Assembly (NCBI GenBank): GCA_049194865.1
Contig: JBLZWL010000009.1
Coordinates: 174,670 to 238,669, forward strand
Length of the DNA: 64,000 nt
Origin: Myxococcus terminator_A
GTDB lineage: Bacteria; Myxococcota; Myxococcia; Myxococcales; Myxococcaceae
Direction: 5' to 3'
In this document: positions 1-10,646 of the stretch, piece by piece
How positions within the stretch are numbered: position 1 is the first letter of the stretch
Layout: every line of letters starts with the position of its first letter
The notes under the pieces: generated by a model
Told to the model about the DNA's origin: nothing
Seen by the model: the letters and a program-made list of their open reading frames with translations, nothing else
Database searches by the model: none
Made by a program: the position numbers and the translations under genes

Positions 1-510
1 GCGGGCTGGCAGGTGGTGGGCGCGGAGCTGGCGGCGTCGGCGCTGATGGTGGGCCTGCTCCAGCTCGGGCTCCTCACGGTGGGGCTCGTCAGTGGCCCGG
101 GCGCCGAGGACCCGTGGCTCCTGACGTGGTGGTGGCCGGGTGGGGTGGCGCTCGCGGTGCTGCTGCCCTCGGTGTCGCTGGCCGGGCTCTTCGTGCAGAA
201 CGCCGCGGTGGTGCTCTTCCCCGCGTGGGTGCCCGCGGACCGGACGGGCAGCGCGCGCGGAATCGAGGCGCTGGGCCAGCGCCTCTTGACGCTGATGGGC
301 TCGCTGGTGGTGTCGCTGGTGGGCCTGCTGCCGGCGGCGCTGGCGGGCGCGGTGGTGGGCTTCCCGCTGTGGTCGACGCTGGACGTATGGGCGCTGCCCC
401 TGGGCGCGGCGGCGGCGTCCGCGGTGCTGGCGGGAGAGGTGGGCCTGGGCGTGCTGACGCTGGGCCGTGCTTTCGAACACCTGGACGTCTCCGAGGACCG
501 TCCGGAGTAG
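1..510 (+). CDS. C-terminal part of a polytopic membrane protein, ABC-exporter-like (partial)
   Basis: The frame is open to the window edge, so the true start lies upstream and only the last ~170 residues are seen. They hold about four hydrophobic segments: near residues 5-30, 45-70, 95-120 and 130-150. A soluble loop between them carries FPAWVPADRTGSARGIEALG. Long membrane proteins with such a loop are found among putative ABC-2-type exporter permeases, and that is my best guess. The short hydrophilic tail (EHLDVSEDRPE) looks like a natural C-terminus. No catalytic motif is visible. It reads toward the dehydrogenase gene about 100 bp downstream. Confidence 0.5.
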   Translation, partial: AGWQVVGAELAASALMVGLLQLGLLTVGLVSGPGAEDPWLLTWWWPGGVALAVLLPSVSLAGLFVQNAAVVLFPAWVPADRTGSARGIEALGQRLLTLMGSLVVSLVGLLPAALAGAVVGFPLWSTLDVWALPLGAAAASAVLAGEVGLGVLTLGRAFEHLDVSEDRPE

Positions 511-608
511 GCCAAGGCGTTTGCTCCTGGACGCACGTGCCCGGGGCGCTTGCGACGTCCGGACGCGAAAGCGCAGGGTTGCGCGGACCGAACGGACGGG
601 AGCGCGAC

Positions 609-1499
609 ATGAAGCTGGGTTTCGTGGGACTGGGCAACATGGGGCTGCCCATGGCGAGGAATCTGCTCTCCGCGGGGCACGAGGTGGCGGTGTGGAACCG
701 CTCTCCGGCGCGCGGTGAGCCCTTGGTGAAGCAGGGCGCCCGCGCGGTGGCCTCGCCCGCCGAGGCGGCGAAGGGCGCGGAGGTCGTCTTCAGCATGCTC
801 GCGGACGACAGCGCGGCGGAGGGCGTGGCGCTGGGCCCTCAGGGCATCGTCGCGGGGCTTGCGAAGGGCGGGGTGCACGTCTCGTCGAGCACCATCTCCG
901 TGGCGCTCTCCCAGCGCCTCACGGACGCGCACGCCAGCGCCAGTCAGGGGTACGTGGCCGCGCCCGTGTTCGGCCGTCCCGAGGCGGCCGAGAAGAAGCA
1001 GCTCTGGGTGGTGGCGGCGGGCGCGAAGGCGGACGTGGAGCGCTGCCGGCCGCTGCTGGAGGCGCTGGGGCGGGGGCTCACGGTGCTGGGAGAGCAGGCC
1101 TCCATGGCCAACGTGGTGAAGCTCTCCGGCAACTTCCTCATCGCGTCGATGCTGGAGGCGCTCGCGGAGGCGTTCGCCTTCACGCGCAAGTCAGGCATCG
1201 AGCCCCAGCAGTTCATGGAGCTGTTCCGGGCCGTCTTCGCCAACTCCCCCATCTTCGAGCGCTACGCGCAGGCCATCGCCGAGGAGAAGTACTCCCCCGC
1301 GGGCTTCGCGATGCGGCTGGGGCTCAAGGACGTGGGGCTGGTGCTGGAGGCGGCGCGCGCGGCGGAGGTGCCCATGCCGCTGGCCAGTCTCGTGCGGGAC
1401 CAGTACCTCGGGGGCGTGGCCCAGGGGCATGGGGACCTGGACTGGTCCGCGCTGGGGGCGCTCGTGGCGGAGCGCGCCGGGCTGCCCAAGGGCCGCTGA
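609..1499 (+). CDS. NAD(P)-dependent beta-hydroxyacid dehydrogenase family oxidoreductase
   Basis: A 296-residue protein of the 3-hydroxyisobutyrate dehydrogenase / glyoxylate-succinic semialdehyde reductase family, probably cytosolic. The N-terminal Rossmann fold begins with GFVGLGNMGLPMARNL (GxGxxG near residues 7-12). The substrate-binding stretch SSSTIS lies near 97-102. The catalytic lysine is probably the K of NVVKLSGNF near residue 171. The all-alpha C-terminal domain is complete and the length is normal. The usual GG of the substrate loop is replaced by PVFGRPEAA, a variant seen in some proteobacterial members, so the substrate cannot be named. The ATG at 609 gives the GxGxxG motif right at the N-terminus; a longer in-frame extension upstream is low-complexity and not credible. 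Confidence 0.85.
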   Translation: MKLGFVGLGNMGLPMARNLLSAGHEVAVWNRSPARGEPLVKQGARAVASPAEAAKGAEVVFSMLADDSAAEGVALGPQGIVAGLAKGGVHVSSSTISVALSQRLTDAHASASQGYVAAPVFGRPEAAEKKQLWVVAAGAKADVERCRPLLEALGRGLTVLGEQASMANVVKLSGNFLIASMLEALAEAFAFTRKSGIEPQQFMELFRAVFANSPIFERYAQAIAEEKYSPAGFAMRLGLKDVGLVLEAARAAEVPMPLASLVRDQYLGGVAQGHGDLDWSALGALVAERAGLPKGR

Positions 1500-1507
1500 A
1501 ACGACGA

Positions 1508-1538
1508 GGGGCCTCCAGGTTTCATCCCTGGAGGCCCC
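1508..1538. terminator. Bidirectional hairpin between convergent genes
   Basis: A perfect 12-bp stem (GGGGCCTCCAGG / CCTGGAGGCCCC) with a 7-nt loop sits between the dehydrogenase stop and the susD stop. There is no long T-tract on either side, as is common in high-GC genomes, so termination strength is inferred. Confidence 0.7.
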
Positions 1539-1559
1539 GGTGCGGCTTGCTACCCCTTG

Positions 1560-2939
1560 CTACGGCCGCGCGTTGATTTCCGCGACAGGGATGGGGTAGC
1601 GCTCGTGCGGCCCGTAGCTGTCATCCAGGTTGCGGGGCAGCTCGTTCAGCCGGCCGTAGCGACGCATGTCGATCCACCGGTGCCCGCCCTCGAACAGGAG
1701 CGAGTAGCGCTTCTGCACCAGCAGCTCGTCCAGGGCGTTGGCGGCGGTGATGTCCGCGCGAGGCGCCAGCCGGCCGGAGCGGGTGCGGATGTAGTTGAGG
1801 TCATCCGCCGCCGGGCCAATCTGGCCCAGGCCGATGTTGGCCTCCGCACGAAGGAGGATGAGCTCCTCGTTGCGGATGATGGGCACCGGCGACTCCGCCG
1901 TGGGGTACATCGTGAAGCCCAGGTCCGTCGTCAGCGCTCCACCCGCGGCGCTCGCCGGCTCCCTCAGCTTGGCCGTCTTGCGCGTCACCCGGTCATCCAG
2001 CGCGTTGTTCGCCTGGCGCGGCGCATCGGTCTCGATGGAGGGGTGGGCGACGATGGTGACGCTCAGGAGGTTGTTGTCCACGTCGCCCGAGGCCGCCCGG
2101 AACACGTGGTAGACGCCCACGTTGAGCGACGAGAGGGCCGCCGCCTTCGCGCCATCGTCCGCGGACGCGGTGGCGTCAATGAACGACTGGCTCAGCGCCG
2201 TCAGCGCGTCCTCGTTCCTGCCCATGTACACGGACACGCGCGCCTTGATGGCGCGGTTGAACCGCCGGAACGTGGCCGGCGTGTCGAAGCCCACGAAGCC
2301 GGTGGTCAGCCGGAACGAGAATGCGCCACCCGCGTTGTCCAGGTGACCAGCCGCCTCGTCGAGCAGCGCCGCGATGCGGTTGAACACCTCGGCCTTGCCG
2401 ACGATGGGCGCCAGCTGGCCCAGGGGCAGGTCCACGTCGATGGGCGCGCCGTTGGTGTCGTGGGTGTTGATGACCACCAGGAAGTCCAGCGCCTGGAGGG
2501 TCTTCGTGAAGCCCCGGATGCCCTCCTTCTGCTCGTCCGTGAAGGCCGCGACCTTGTCCAGCGCCGCCAGCACCGTGTTGGCGTTGCGGATGTTGGAGTA
2601 GGGGGCCGCCCAGAAATTACCGCCGAAGGCGCCAGCGCCCGGGTCCAGCGTCGGCCCGAGAATCTCCTCCACCGTGCGCGGATCCGCGGGGTCGAAGACG
2701 TACGCCTCGCGGCCGATGGTGCCCAGCTGCGCGACGTAGCCGTTCTGAATCGCCACGCCCGCGCGGTGTCCGATCAGCAGGCCCGTGGACGCGCTATTGA
2801 CGGCCGAGCTGGTGGGGTTGTTCTTGAACTCGTCCAGGCTCGGGTTGTTCAGGTCGCCGATGTCCAGGCTGCCGCAGCCGCCCAGGCCCAGCACGGCGCA
2901 GAGCGCCACCACTGTCTTCTTCGTCTGGTTGATATTCAT
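1560..2939 (-). CDS. SusD/RagB-like nutrient-binding outer-membrane lipoprotein
   Basis: A 459-residue lipoprotein that should sit on the cell surface as the ligand-binding lid of the SusC transporter encoded just upstream. The N-terminus has a short signal with lipobox LGGC (Cys22), followed by DIGDLNNPSLDEF, the typical SusD opening. The middle is TPR-like helical (repeated Ala/Leu helices near 110-250). The C-terminal part carries the family hallmarks: an NEELILLRAEANIGLG helix, LNYIRTRSG and a final RWIDMRRYGR-type segment. It starts 3 bp after the susC stop, so the pair is one transcript. The ligand cannot be told; no glycosidase or protease gene lies next to it. SusCD pairs are typical of Bacteroidetes and less common in myxobacteria. 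Confidence 0.88.
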   Translation of the reverse strand: MNINQTKKTVVALCAVLGLGGCGSLDIGDLNNPSLDEFKNNPTSSAVNSASTGLLIGHRAGVAIQNGYVAQLGTIGREAYVFDPADPRTVEEILGPTLDPGAGAFGGNFWAAPYSNIRNANTVLAALDKVAAFTDEQKEGIRGFTKTLQALDFLVVINTHDTNGAPIDVDLPLGQLAPIVGKAEVFNRIAALLDEAAGHLDNAGGAFSFRLTTGFVGFDTPATFRRFNRAIKARVSVYMGRNEDALTALSQSFIDATASADDGAKAAALSSLNVGVYHVFRAASGDVDNNLLSVTIVAHPSIETDAPRQANNALDDRVTRKTAKLREPASAAGGALTTDLGFTMYPTAESPVPIIRNEELILLRAEANIGLGQIGPAADDLNYIRTRSGRLAPRADITAANALDELLVQKRYSLLFEGGHRWIDMRRYGRLNELPRNLDDSYGPHERYPIPVAEINARP

Positions 2940-2942
2940 GGC

Positions 2943-6005
<3,063 letters not shown>

Positions 6006-6492
6006 TCGGATCTTTCCTCGCAACGGTGGGTACGGCCCCCCCAGCAGGTGCCGTGGGCGCGAATCGTCACCGTCTGAACTGAACCAGTCAATGGCGAGAC
6101 TTGTTTTTCAAGAATGTTGGCCAAATCCATCCAAACGGAAATATTCCGATCTCGTACCGAGTCAGCGATGACGCGGGGCGCGCTACGCCTCGCAACAGGG
6201 GGAGATCACGCCTCTACCTGGCAGGGGACATCGTGGATCTCCCGGAGGCCGACCCCACGAATCGGGTGGCGGCCTGCCCGCCGCCGCGCCCGCAGGTCGG
6301 TTTTCGCCAGCCCGCGTTGGCGTGAGCAGTCAGGCGTGGGCGGCACGGGACGGGCGGACGGGGGCTCGAACGGGGACAGAAGTGGCCCGGGTCGGCGGTT
6401 CTCTCAGGTCAGTCGGAGGAATCTGGCCCCGTCGGCCTGAGACGAGGGGCCTTGCCCACAGGGGCAGCCCTCCCATAAGAGGCGCAGCGGAC
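6006..6492. other. Long divergent intergenic region between susC and leuS
   Basis: No convincing protein gene is seen in these 487 bp. The left part (6010-6160) has AT-richer patches suited to divergent promoters (for example around 6100-6150), but no confident -35/-10 pair. The right part is a structured leader of leuS with two hairpins, listed separately. The last ~190 bp before leuS show nothing recognisable. Confidence 0.5.
6201..6304 (+). promoter_or_regulatory. Candidate structured leader/attenuator of leuS
   Basis: Hairpin 1 (6201-6242) pairs GGAGATC-ACG with CGT-G-GATCTCC around an inner CCT/AGG stem. Downstream, GGTCGG at 6295-6300 can pair with CCGACC at 6249-6254. Alternatively, the overlapping GCAGG at 6292-6296 can pair with CCTGC at 6273-6277. 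TTTT follows at 6301-6304. Two mutually exclusive stems next to a T-run look like a terminator/antiterminator switch ahead of an aminoacyl-tRNA synthetase gene. GGGTGG at 6264 recalls a T-box, but the rest of the T-box consensus is absent. The regulatory role is inference. Confidence 0.35.
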
Positions 6493-8994
6493 ATGGCGAT
6501 GAACGAGCGTTACGAGCCGCAGTCGATTGAAGGTAAGTGGCAGGCCCGCTGGGACGAGGCCGGCATCTTCCGGGCAGGCAAGCGCCCGGGTGCACCGAAG
6601 AAATACGTGCTCGAGATGCTGCCGTACCCCAGTGGCAAGATGCACATGGGGCATGTGCGCAACTACCTCATCGGGGATGTGTACGCGCGGTACTTCCTGA
6701 TGCGCGGCTTCGACGTGCTTCACCCCATGGGCTGGGACGCCTTCGGTCTGCCGGCGGAGAACGCGGCCATCAAGGACGGCGTGCACCCGGCCATCCGCAC
6801 CGCGGAGAACATCATCTCCTTCAAGCAGGAGATGAAGAGCCTGGGCTACAGCTACGACTGGGAGCGCGAGGTCAACACCTCGAAGCCCGAGTACTACCGC
6901 TGGAACCAGTGGTTCTTCATCAAGATGCTGGAGCGCGGGCTCGTCTATCGCCGCTTCAGCAAGGTGAACTGGTGTACCGGCTGCCACACCGTCATCGCCA
7001 ACGAGCAGGTGAAGGACGGCGTCTGCGAGCGCTGCTCGTCGCCCGTGGTGGACCGGGAGATGCCCGAGTGGGCGTTCCGAATCACCCGGTACTCGCAGGA
7101 CCTGTTGGACAAGCTGGACACGCTCAAGGAGTGGCCGGACCGCATCACCTCCATGCAGCGCAACTGGATTGGCCGCTCGGATGGCGCCGAGGCTGACTTC
7201 CGCATCCAGGGCCATGACGCGGCCTTGCGCGTCTTCACCACGCGCATCGACACCATCCACGGCTGCACCTACGTGGTGCTGGCGCCGGACCACAAGCTGG
7301 TGGCCCAGGTGACGACGCCCGAGCGCCGCGCGGACGTGGACGCCTTCGTCAAGCGCATGGCGGCCCAGTCCAAGTCGGAGCGGACAGGGGAAGACACGGA
7401 GAAGGAGGGCATCTTCACGGGTGCCCACGCCGTCAATCCCTTCACGGGTCAGCAGGTGCCCATCTGGATCGCCAACTTCGTGTTGAGCGACTACGGCACG
7501 GGCGCGGTGATGAGCGTGCCCGCGCACGACGAGCGGGACTTCGCCTTCGCGCGCAAGTACGCGCTGCCAGTGAAGGTCGTCATCCAGCCGGCCACGGGCG
7601 ACAAGCTCCCGGCGGGTGACGCGCTGGAGGCGGCGTACACGGAGTACGGCGTGCTGGTGGACTCGGGCGAGTACACCGGGATGACGTCCGAGGCGGCGCG
7701 CACCGCGATGGCCGCGAAGCTGGAGAAGGACGGCCAGGGCCGCGCGACGGTGACGTACCGCCAGAAGGACTGGGGCTTCAGCCGCCAGCGCTACTGGGGC
7801 ACGCCCATCCCCATCGTCTACTGCGAGAAGTGCGACCCGGAGCGCCACGGCATCCCCGTGCCCGTGGAGCAGCTCCCGGTGAAGCTGCCTGAAATCGACG
7901 TCCAGGAGGTGCTCACCGGCAAGGGCGAGCCCCCGCTGGCCAAGGTCGCCTCGTGGGTGAACACCACCTGCCCGAAGTGCGGCGGCCCCGCCCGGCGTGA
8001 AGCGGAGACGATGGACACCTTCGTCGACTCCTGCTGGTACTTCGCGCGCTACCTGTCGCCGCACTACGACGCCGCGCCGTTCGACCCGAAGGAGGCCCAG
8101 CGCTTCCTGCCCGTGGACATCTACGTGGGCGGGCCCGAGCACGCGGTCATGCATCTGCTCTATTTCCGGTTCTGGACCCGGGTGATGAAGCTGCTCGACT
8201 TGAGCCCGGTGGACGAGCCCGTCAAGCGCCTGATCACGCAGGGCATCGTCAACGGTCCGGATGGCCGGAAGATGTCCAAGCGCTGGGGCAATGTCGTCGC
8301 CCCTGCCTCCATCGTCCAGAAGTACGGCGCGGACACCGCGCGCGCGTACGTCATGTTCGCCGGCCCGCCGGAGCGCGACTTCGACTGGTCCGACGCTCAG
8401 GTGGAGGGCGTGTTCCGCTTCCTCAAGCGCGTCTGGGTGCTGGCCTCCACGCACCACGCCTCGGTGGCGGGCGCCACGCATGACGGCCCCTTCGAGGGCA
8501 AGGCGCTGGAGATCCGCCGCGCGGCGCACAAGGGCTTGAAGCGGGTGGGGGAGGCCATCGAGCGGCTGTCCTTCAACACCGCCATCGCCGGCACCATGGA
8601 GTGCCTCAACGCGCTCTACGACGCGGGGACGCCGGAGACGGCCGCGGAGAAGTCGGCCATGGCGGAGGCGGTGCGCCTGCTGGCGGTGGTGCTCACGCCC
8701 TTCGCGCCGCACCTCGCGGACGAAATCGCGGAGGCCTACGGGAGCAAGGAGTTCACCGTCGCGCAGCCGTGGCCGGACTTCGACCCGGCGCTGGTGGTGG
8801 ATGACGTCATCCCCTACGCGGTGCAGGTGAACGGCAAGCTGCGCGCGGAGATTCGCGTGGCGGCGGACGCGGGTGAGGCGGACGTGCGCGCGGCGGCCGA
8901 GGCGGATGAGCGGGTCCAGTCCGCCATCGCCGGCAAGACGCTGCGCAAGTTCGTCTTCGTGCCCAAGCGGCTGGTGAACTTCGTCGTCGGCTGA
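6493..8994 (+). CDS. leuS: Leucyl-tRNA synthetase
   Basis: Class I synthetase charging tRNA-Leu in the cytosol; 833 residues, slightly shorter than E. coli LeuRS (860). The HIGH-type motif is MHMGHVRNY (near residue 53) in the family context PYPSGKMHMGHVRN. The KMSKS motif appears as GRKMSKRWGN near 595. A CxxC...CxxC zinc-type insertion lies near 160-183 (CTGC ... CERC), and the CP1 editing domain (TRIDTIHGCTYVVLAPDH) is present. The C-terminal domain ends normally. The ATG at 6493 (MAMNERYEP) matches the family start; 57 in-frame upstream codons are leader sequence. Confidence 0.97.
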   Translation: MAMNERYEPQSIEGKWQARWDEAGIFRAGKRPGAPKKYVLEMLPYPSGKMHMGHVRNYLIGDVYARYFLMRGFDVLHPMGWDAFGLPAENAAIKDGVHPAIRTAENIISFKQEMKSLGYSYDWEREVNTSKPEYYRWNQWFFIKMLERGLVYRRFSKVNWCTGCHTVIANEQVKDGVCERCSSPVVDREMPEWAFRITRYSQDLLDKLDTLKEWPDRITSMQRNWIGRSDGAEADFRIQGHDAALRVFTTRIDTIHGCTYVVLAPDHKLVAQVTTPERRADVDAFVKRMAAQSKSERTGEDTEKEGIFTGAHAVNPFTGQQVPIWIANFVLSDYGTGAVMSVPAHDERDFAFARKYALPVKVVIQPATGDKLPAGDALEAAYTEYGVLVDSGEYTGMTSEAARTAMAAKLEKDGQGRATVTYRQKDWGFSRQRYWGTPIPIVYCEKCDPERHGIPVPVEQLPVKLPEIDVQEVLTGKGEPPLAKVASWVNTTCPKCGGPARREAETMDTFVDSCWYFARYLSPHYDAAPFDPKEAQRFLPVDIYVGGPEHAVMHLLYFRFWTRVMKLLDLSPVDEPVKRLITQGIVNGPDGRKMSKRWGNVVAPASIVQKYGADTARAYVMFAGPPERDFDWSDAQVEGVFRFLKRVWVLASTHHASVAGATHDGPFEGKALEIRRAAHKGLKRVGEAIERLSFNTAIAGTMECLNALYDAGTPETAAEKSAMAEAVRLLAVVLTPFAPHLADEIAEAYGSKEFTVAQPWPDFDPALVVDDVIPYAVQVNGKLRAEIRVAADAGEADVRAAAEADERVQSAIAGKTLRKFVFVPKRLVNFVVG

Positions 8995-9006
8995 GCGGGG
9001 ACCCGG

Positions 9007-9603
9007 GTGCCGGCCGAGGTCCTCGTCATGTGCCCCGCGTGCGGCCAGCCTCAAAAGGCCGGCGGCGCGCGGTGCATCGCCTGCGGGGGCCCGCTTCCCG
9101 AGGCGCCCGTGCCCACGCCGCTCGGGCCCTTCCTCTCCGCGGACCTGGGAGGAGGTCGCTCCCTCGTCGGTGACGCCGGGCGGCTCACCTATCGCGCGGC
9201 CGAGGCCGTTCCTCCCCTCGTCGTGGAGCTCATCCAGCTCCGGGCGCTGACGCTGGAGTCCCGCCCCTTCTTCGAGGCCCTGGTGCTGTGTGGGTTCGGC
9301 CTGCTGGGGCTCGTGGCCGCGGGGCTGCCATTGAAGCTGGTGATGTTCGCCCTGGCGGCGCTGGGCGGGCTGCTGGCGGCGGTGTGTCGGGTGCACGCCC
9401 TGGTGCTGGAGACGTCCACGGGCGCGCGGCTGCGCTGGCCGCTGGGGCTGGCGCGCCGGGGCTCGGAGCGCGACGCGAGGCTCCTGGGCGCCTGGCACAC
9501 GCTGGCGGGCGCCATGAAGGCCCGGGGCGTCGTGGTTCGGGACGCGAGCGGTGCGGTGCTCACCTCGCCGTCGTCGGAGCCACCTGAAGTCCCTCGTGCT
9601 TGA
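9007..9603 (+). CDS. Small zinc-ribbon membrane protein of unknown function
   Basis: A 198-residue protein starting at GTG 9007, 12 bp after leuS. The N-terminus is a rubredoxin-like zinc ribbon: CPACGQ near residue 9 and CIACGG near 23, i.e. CxxC-x11-CxxC. A soluble segment follows, then two hydrophobic helices (near 98-118 and 120-138: ALVLCGFGLLGLVAAGLPL and LVMFALAALGGLLAAVC), then a basic tail of about 60 residues. No enzyme motif is seen. The tight spacing suggests cotranscription with leuS and lptE, but gives no clear functional link. Confidence 0.7.
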   Translation: MPAEVLVMCPACGQPQKAGGARCIACGGPLPEAPVPTPLGPFLSADLGGGRSLVGDAGRLTYRAAEAVPPLVVELIQLRALTLESRPFFEALVLCGFGLLGLVAAGLPLKLVMFALAALGGLLAAVCRVHALVLETSTGARLRWPLGLARRGSERDARLLGAWHTLAGAMKARGVVVRDASGAVLTSPSSEPPEVPRA

Positions 9604-9635
9604 CGGAGTGGTCCGGGCGGGTAGGGTGCCGGGCC

Positions 9636-10163
9636 ATGTCGCTTCCCTTCAGGACTGCCTCACGGCGTCTCCACCTGGCCGTGTCGCTGATGGGTTGGGG
9701 GGCCTGCTCGGTGTTGCTTCCGGGGTGTGGCTATCGCCTGACGCCGCGTGGCTCGGGACTGCCCGCCGGGGTGAACACGGTGTGTGCGCCCGTCTTCGGC
9801 AACGACACGTCCGAGCCCGCGCTCGAGACGGTGTTCACCCGCTACTTCCGTCAGGAGCTGACGCGGGTGGGGCGGCTGGGGAGCGGGGCTTCGTGCGACG
9901 CGCGCGTCGAGGGGACGGTGCTCTCGCTGTGGAGCTCGCCGACCATCGTCGAGGGGTTCTTCCGCGTCGCCGGCACGGTGCGGCTGCGGCTGGTGCGCGA
10001 AGGTCAGCAGCAGCCCCAGGAGACGGTCATCTCGGGGACCGAGGACTATCGGCCAGGGCGTGGCGACATTCTCGAGGCGGAGTCCAACCGTCAGGCGGCG
10101 TTGGACCGGCTGGCGGAAGTGCTCATGCGCGATGGGTTTGAGCGGCTGGCCAACACCTGGTGA
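9636..10163 (+). CDS. lptE: LptE-like LPS-assembly lipoprotein
   Basis: A 175-residue lipoprotein of the LptE family, the plug of the LptD translocon that inserts LPS into the outer leaflet. Visible features are a signal sequence with lipobox LLPGC, immediately followed by GYRLTPRGSGLP, the usual GY(R/H)L opening. The alternating beta segments CAPVFGNDTSEPALETVFT and RQELTRVGRL follow, as does the C-terminal helix AALDRLAEVLMRDGFERL. LptE genes commonly follow leuS, as here. The ATG at 9636 places the lipobox properly; upstream in-frame codons overlap the previous gene. Confidence 0.85.
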   Translation: MSLPFRTASRRLHLAVSLMGWGACSVLLPGCGYRLTPRGSGLPAGVNTVCAPVFGNDTSEPALETVFTRYFRQELTRVGRLGSGASCDARVEGTVLSLWSSPTIVEGFFRVAGTVRLRLVREGQQQPQETVISGTEDYRPGRGDILEAESNRQAALDRLAEVLMRDGFERLANTW

Positions 10164-10209
10164 GGAGGCGGATGCCTCCTCCCGGGGAGCCTGCTTCGGA
10201 GACTGCGAA

Positions 10210-10229
10210 GGGGACTCTGAAGAGTCCCC
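10210..10229. terminator. Hairpin between lptE and rpsT
   Basis: A perfect 9-bp stem GGGGACTCT/AGAGTCCCC with a 2-nt GA centre lies between the convergent lptE and rpsT stops. No T-run is present, so it is a probable bidirectional terminator of the high-GC type. Confidence 0.65.
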
Positions 10230-10236
10230 TGGTACA

Positions 10237-10509
10237 TCAGGCCTGACGCGCGCTCTTGGCGGCGGCCTTGGCGAGACGGGAGATGCGGCGGGACGCGGTG
10301 CGCTTGTGCAGCACGCCCTTGGTCGCGGCCTTGCTCAGCGCCTTGGAGGCCGACTTGAGCGCGTCCGTCTTCTTGGCACCATCCTTGGAGCCAATGGCTT
10401 CCCGGGCGGACTTCACCGCGGTCTTCACGTCGGAACGGACCGTGACATTGCGGGCGCGGCGCTTCTGGGACTGACGGTGACGCTTCTCTGCGGACTTGGT
10501 GTTGGCCAA
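10237..10509 (-). CDS. rpsT: 30S ribosomal protein S20
   Basis: A 90-residue, strongly basic helical protein that binds 16S rRNA in the small subunit. The start MANTKSAEKRHRQSQKRRAR is the S20 signature, and the C-terminal KGVLHKRTASRRISRLAKA segment is also typical. Length is normal. It is a single-gene unit on the minus strand; an AT-rich stretch lies just upstream (10510-10560). A hairpin follows the stop codon. Confidence 0.97.
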   Translation of the reverse strand: MANTKSAEKRHRQSQKRRARNVTVRSDVKTAVKSAREAIGSKDGAKKTDALKSASKALSKAATKGVLHKRTASRRISRLAKAAAKSARQA

Positions 10510-10646
10510 GAGAAATCTCCAGCGAAAGGCAGGCTAAAAAGAGGGGCCGTCCTTACTGCGACGCCTCGAAAGCGTCAAGGCGCGCGTGCTCGTCCAGCCG
10601 GGATTTCCGGACTCTGGACGCGGATCAGCGAGGTTCGCGAGGGGAA

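Noticed and set aside
6249..6304. T-box riboswitch for leuS
   Set aside because: GGGTGG and a terminator-like stem are present, but the conserved remainder of the T-box (ACCGCG) and a convincing specifier stem are not seen. Kept only as an unnamed leader.
6409..9498. A 1029-codon minus-strand open frame across leuS
   Set aside because: Antisense to leuS with low-complexity composition and no family features.
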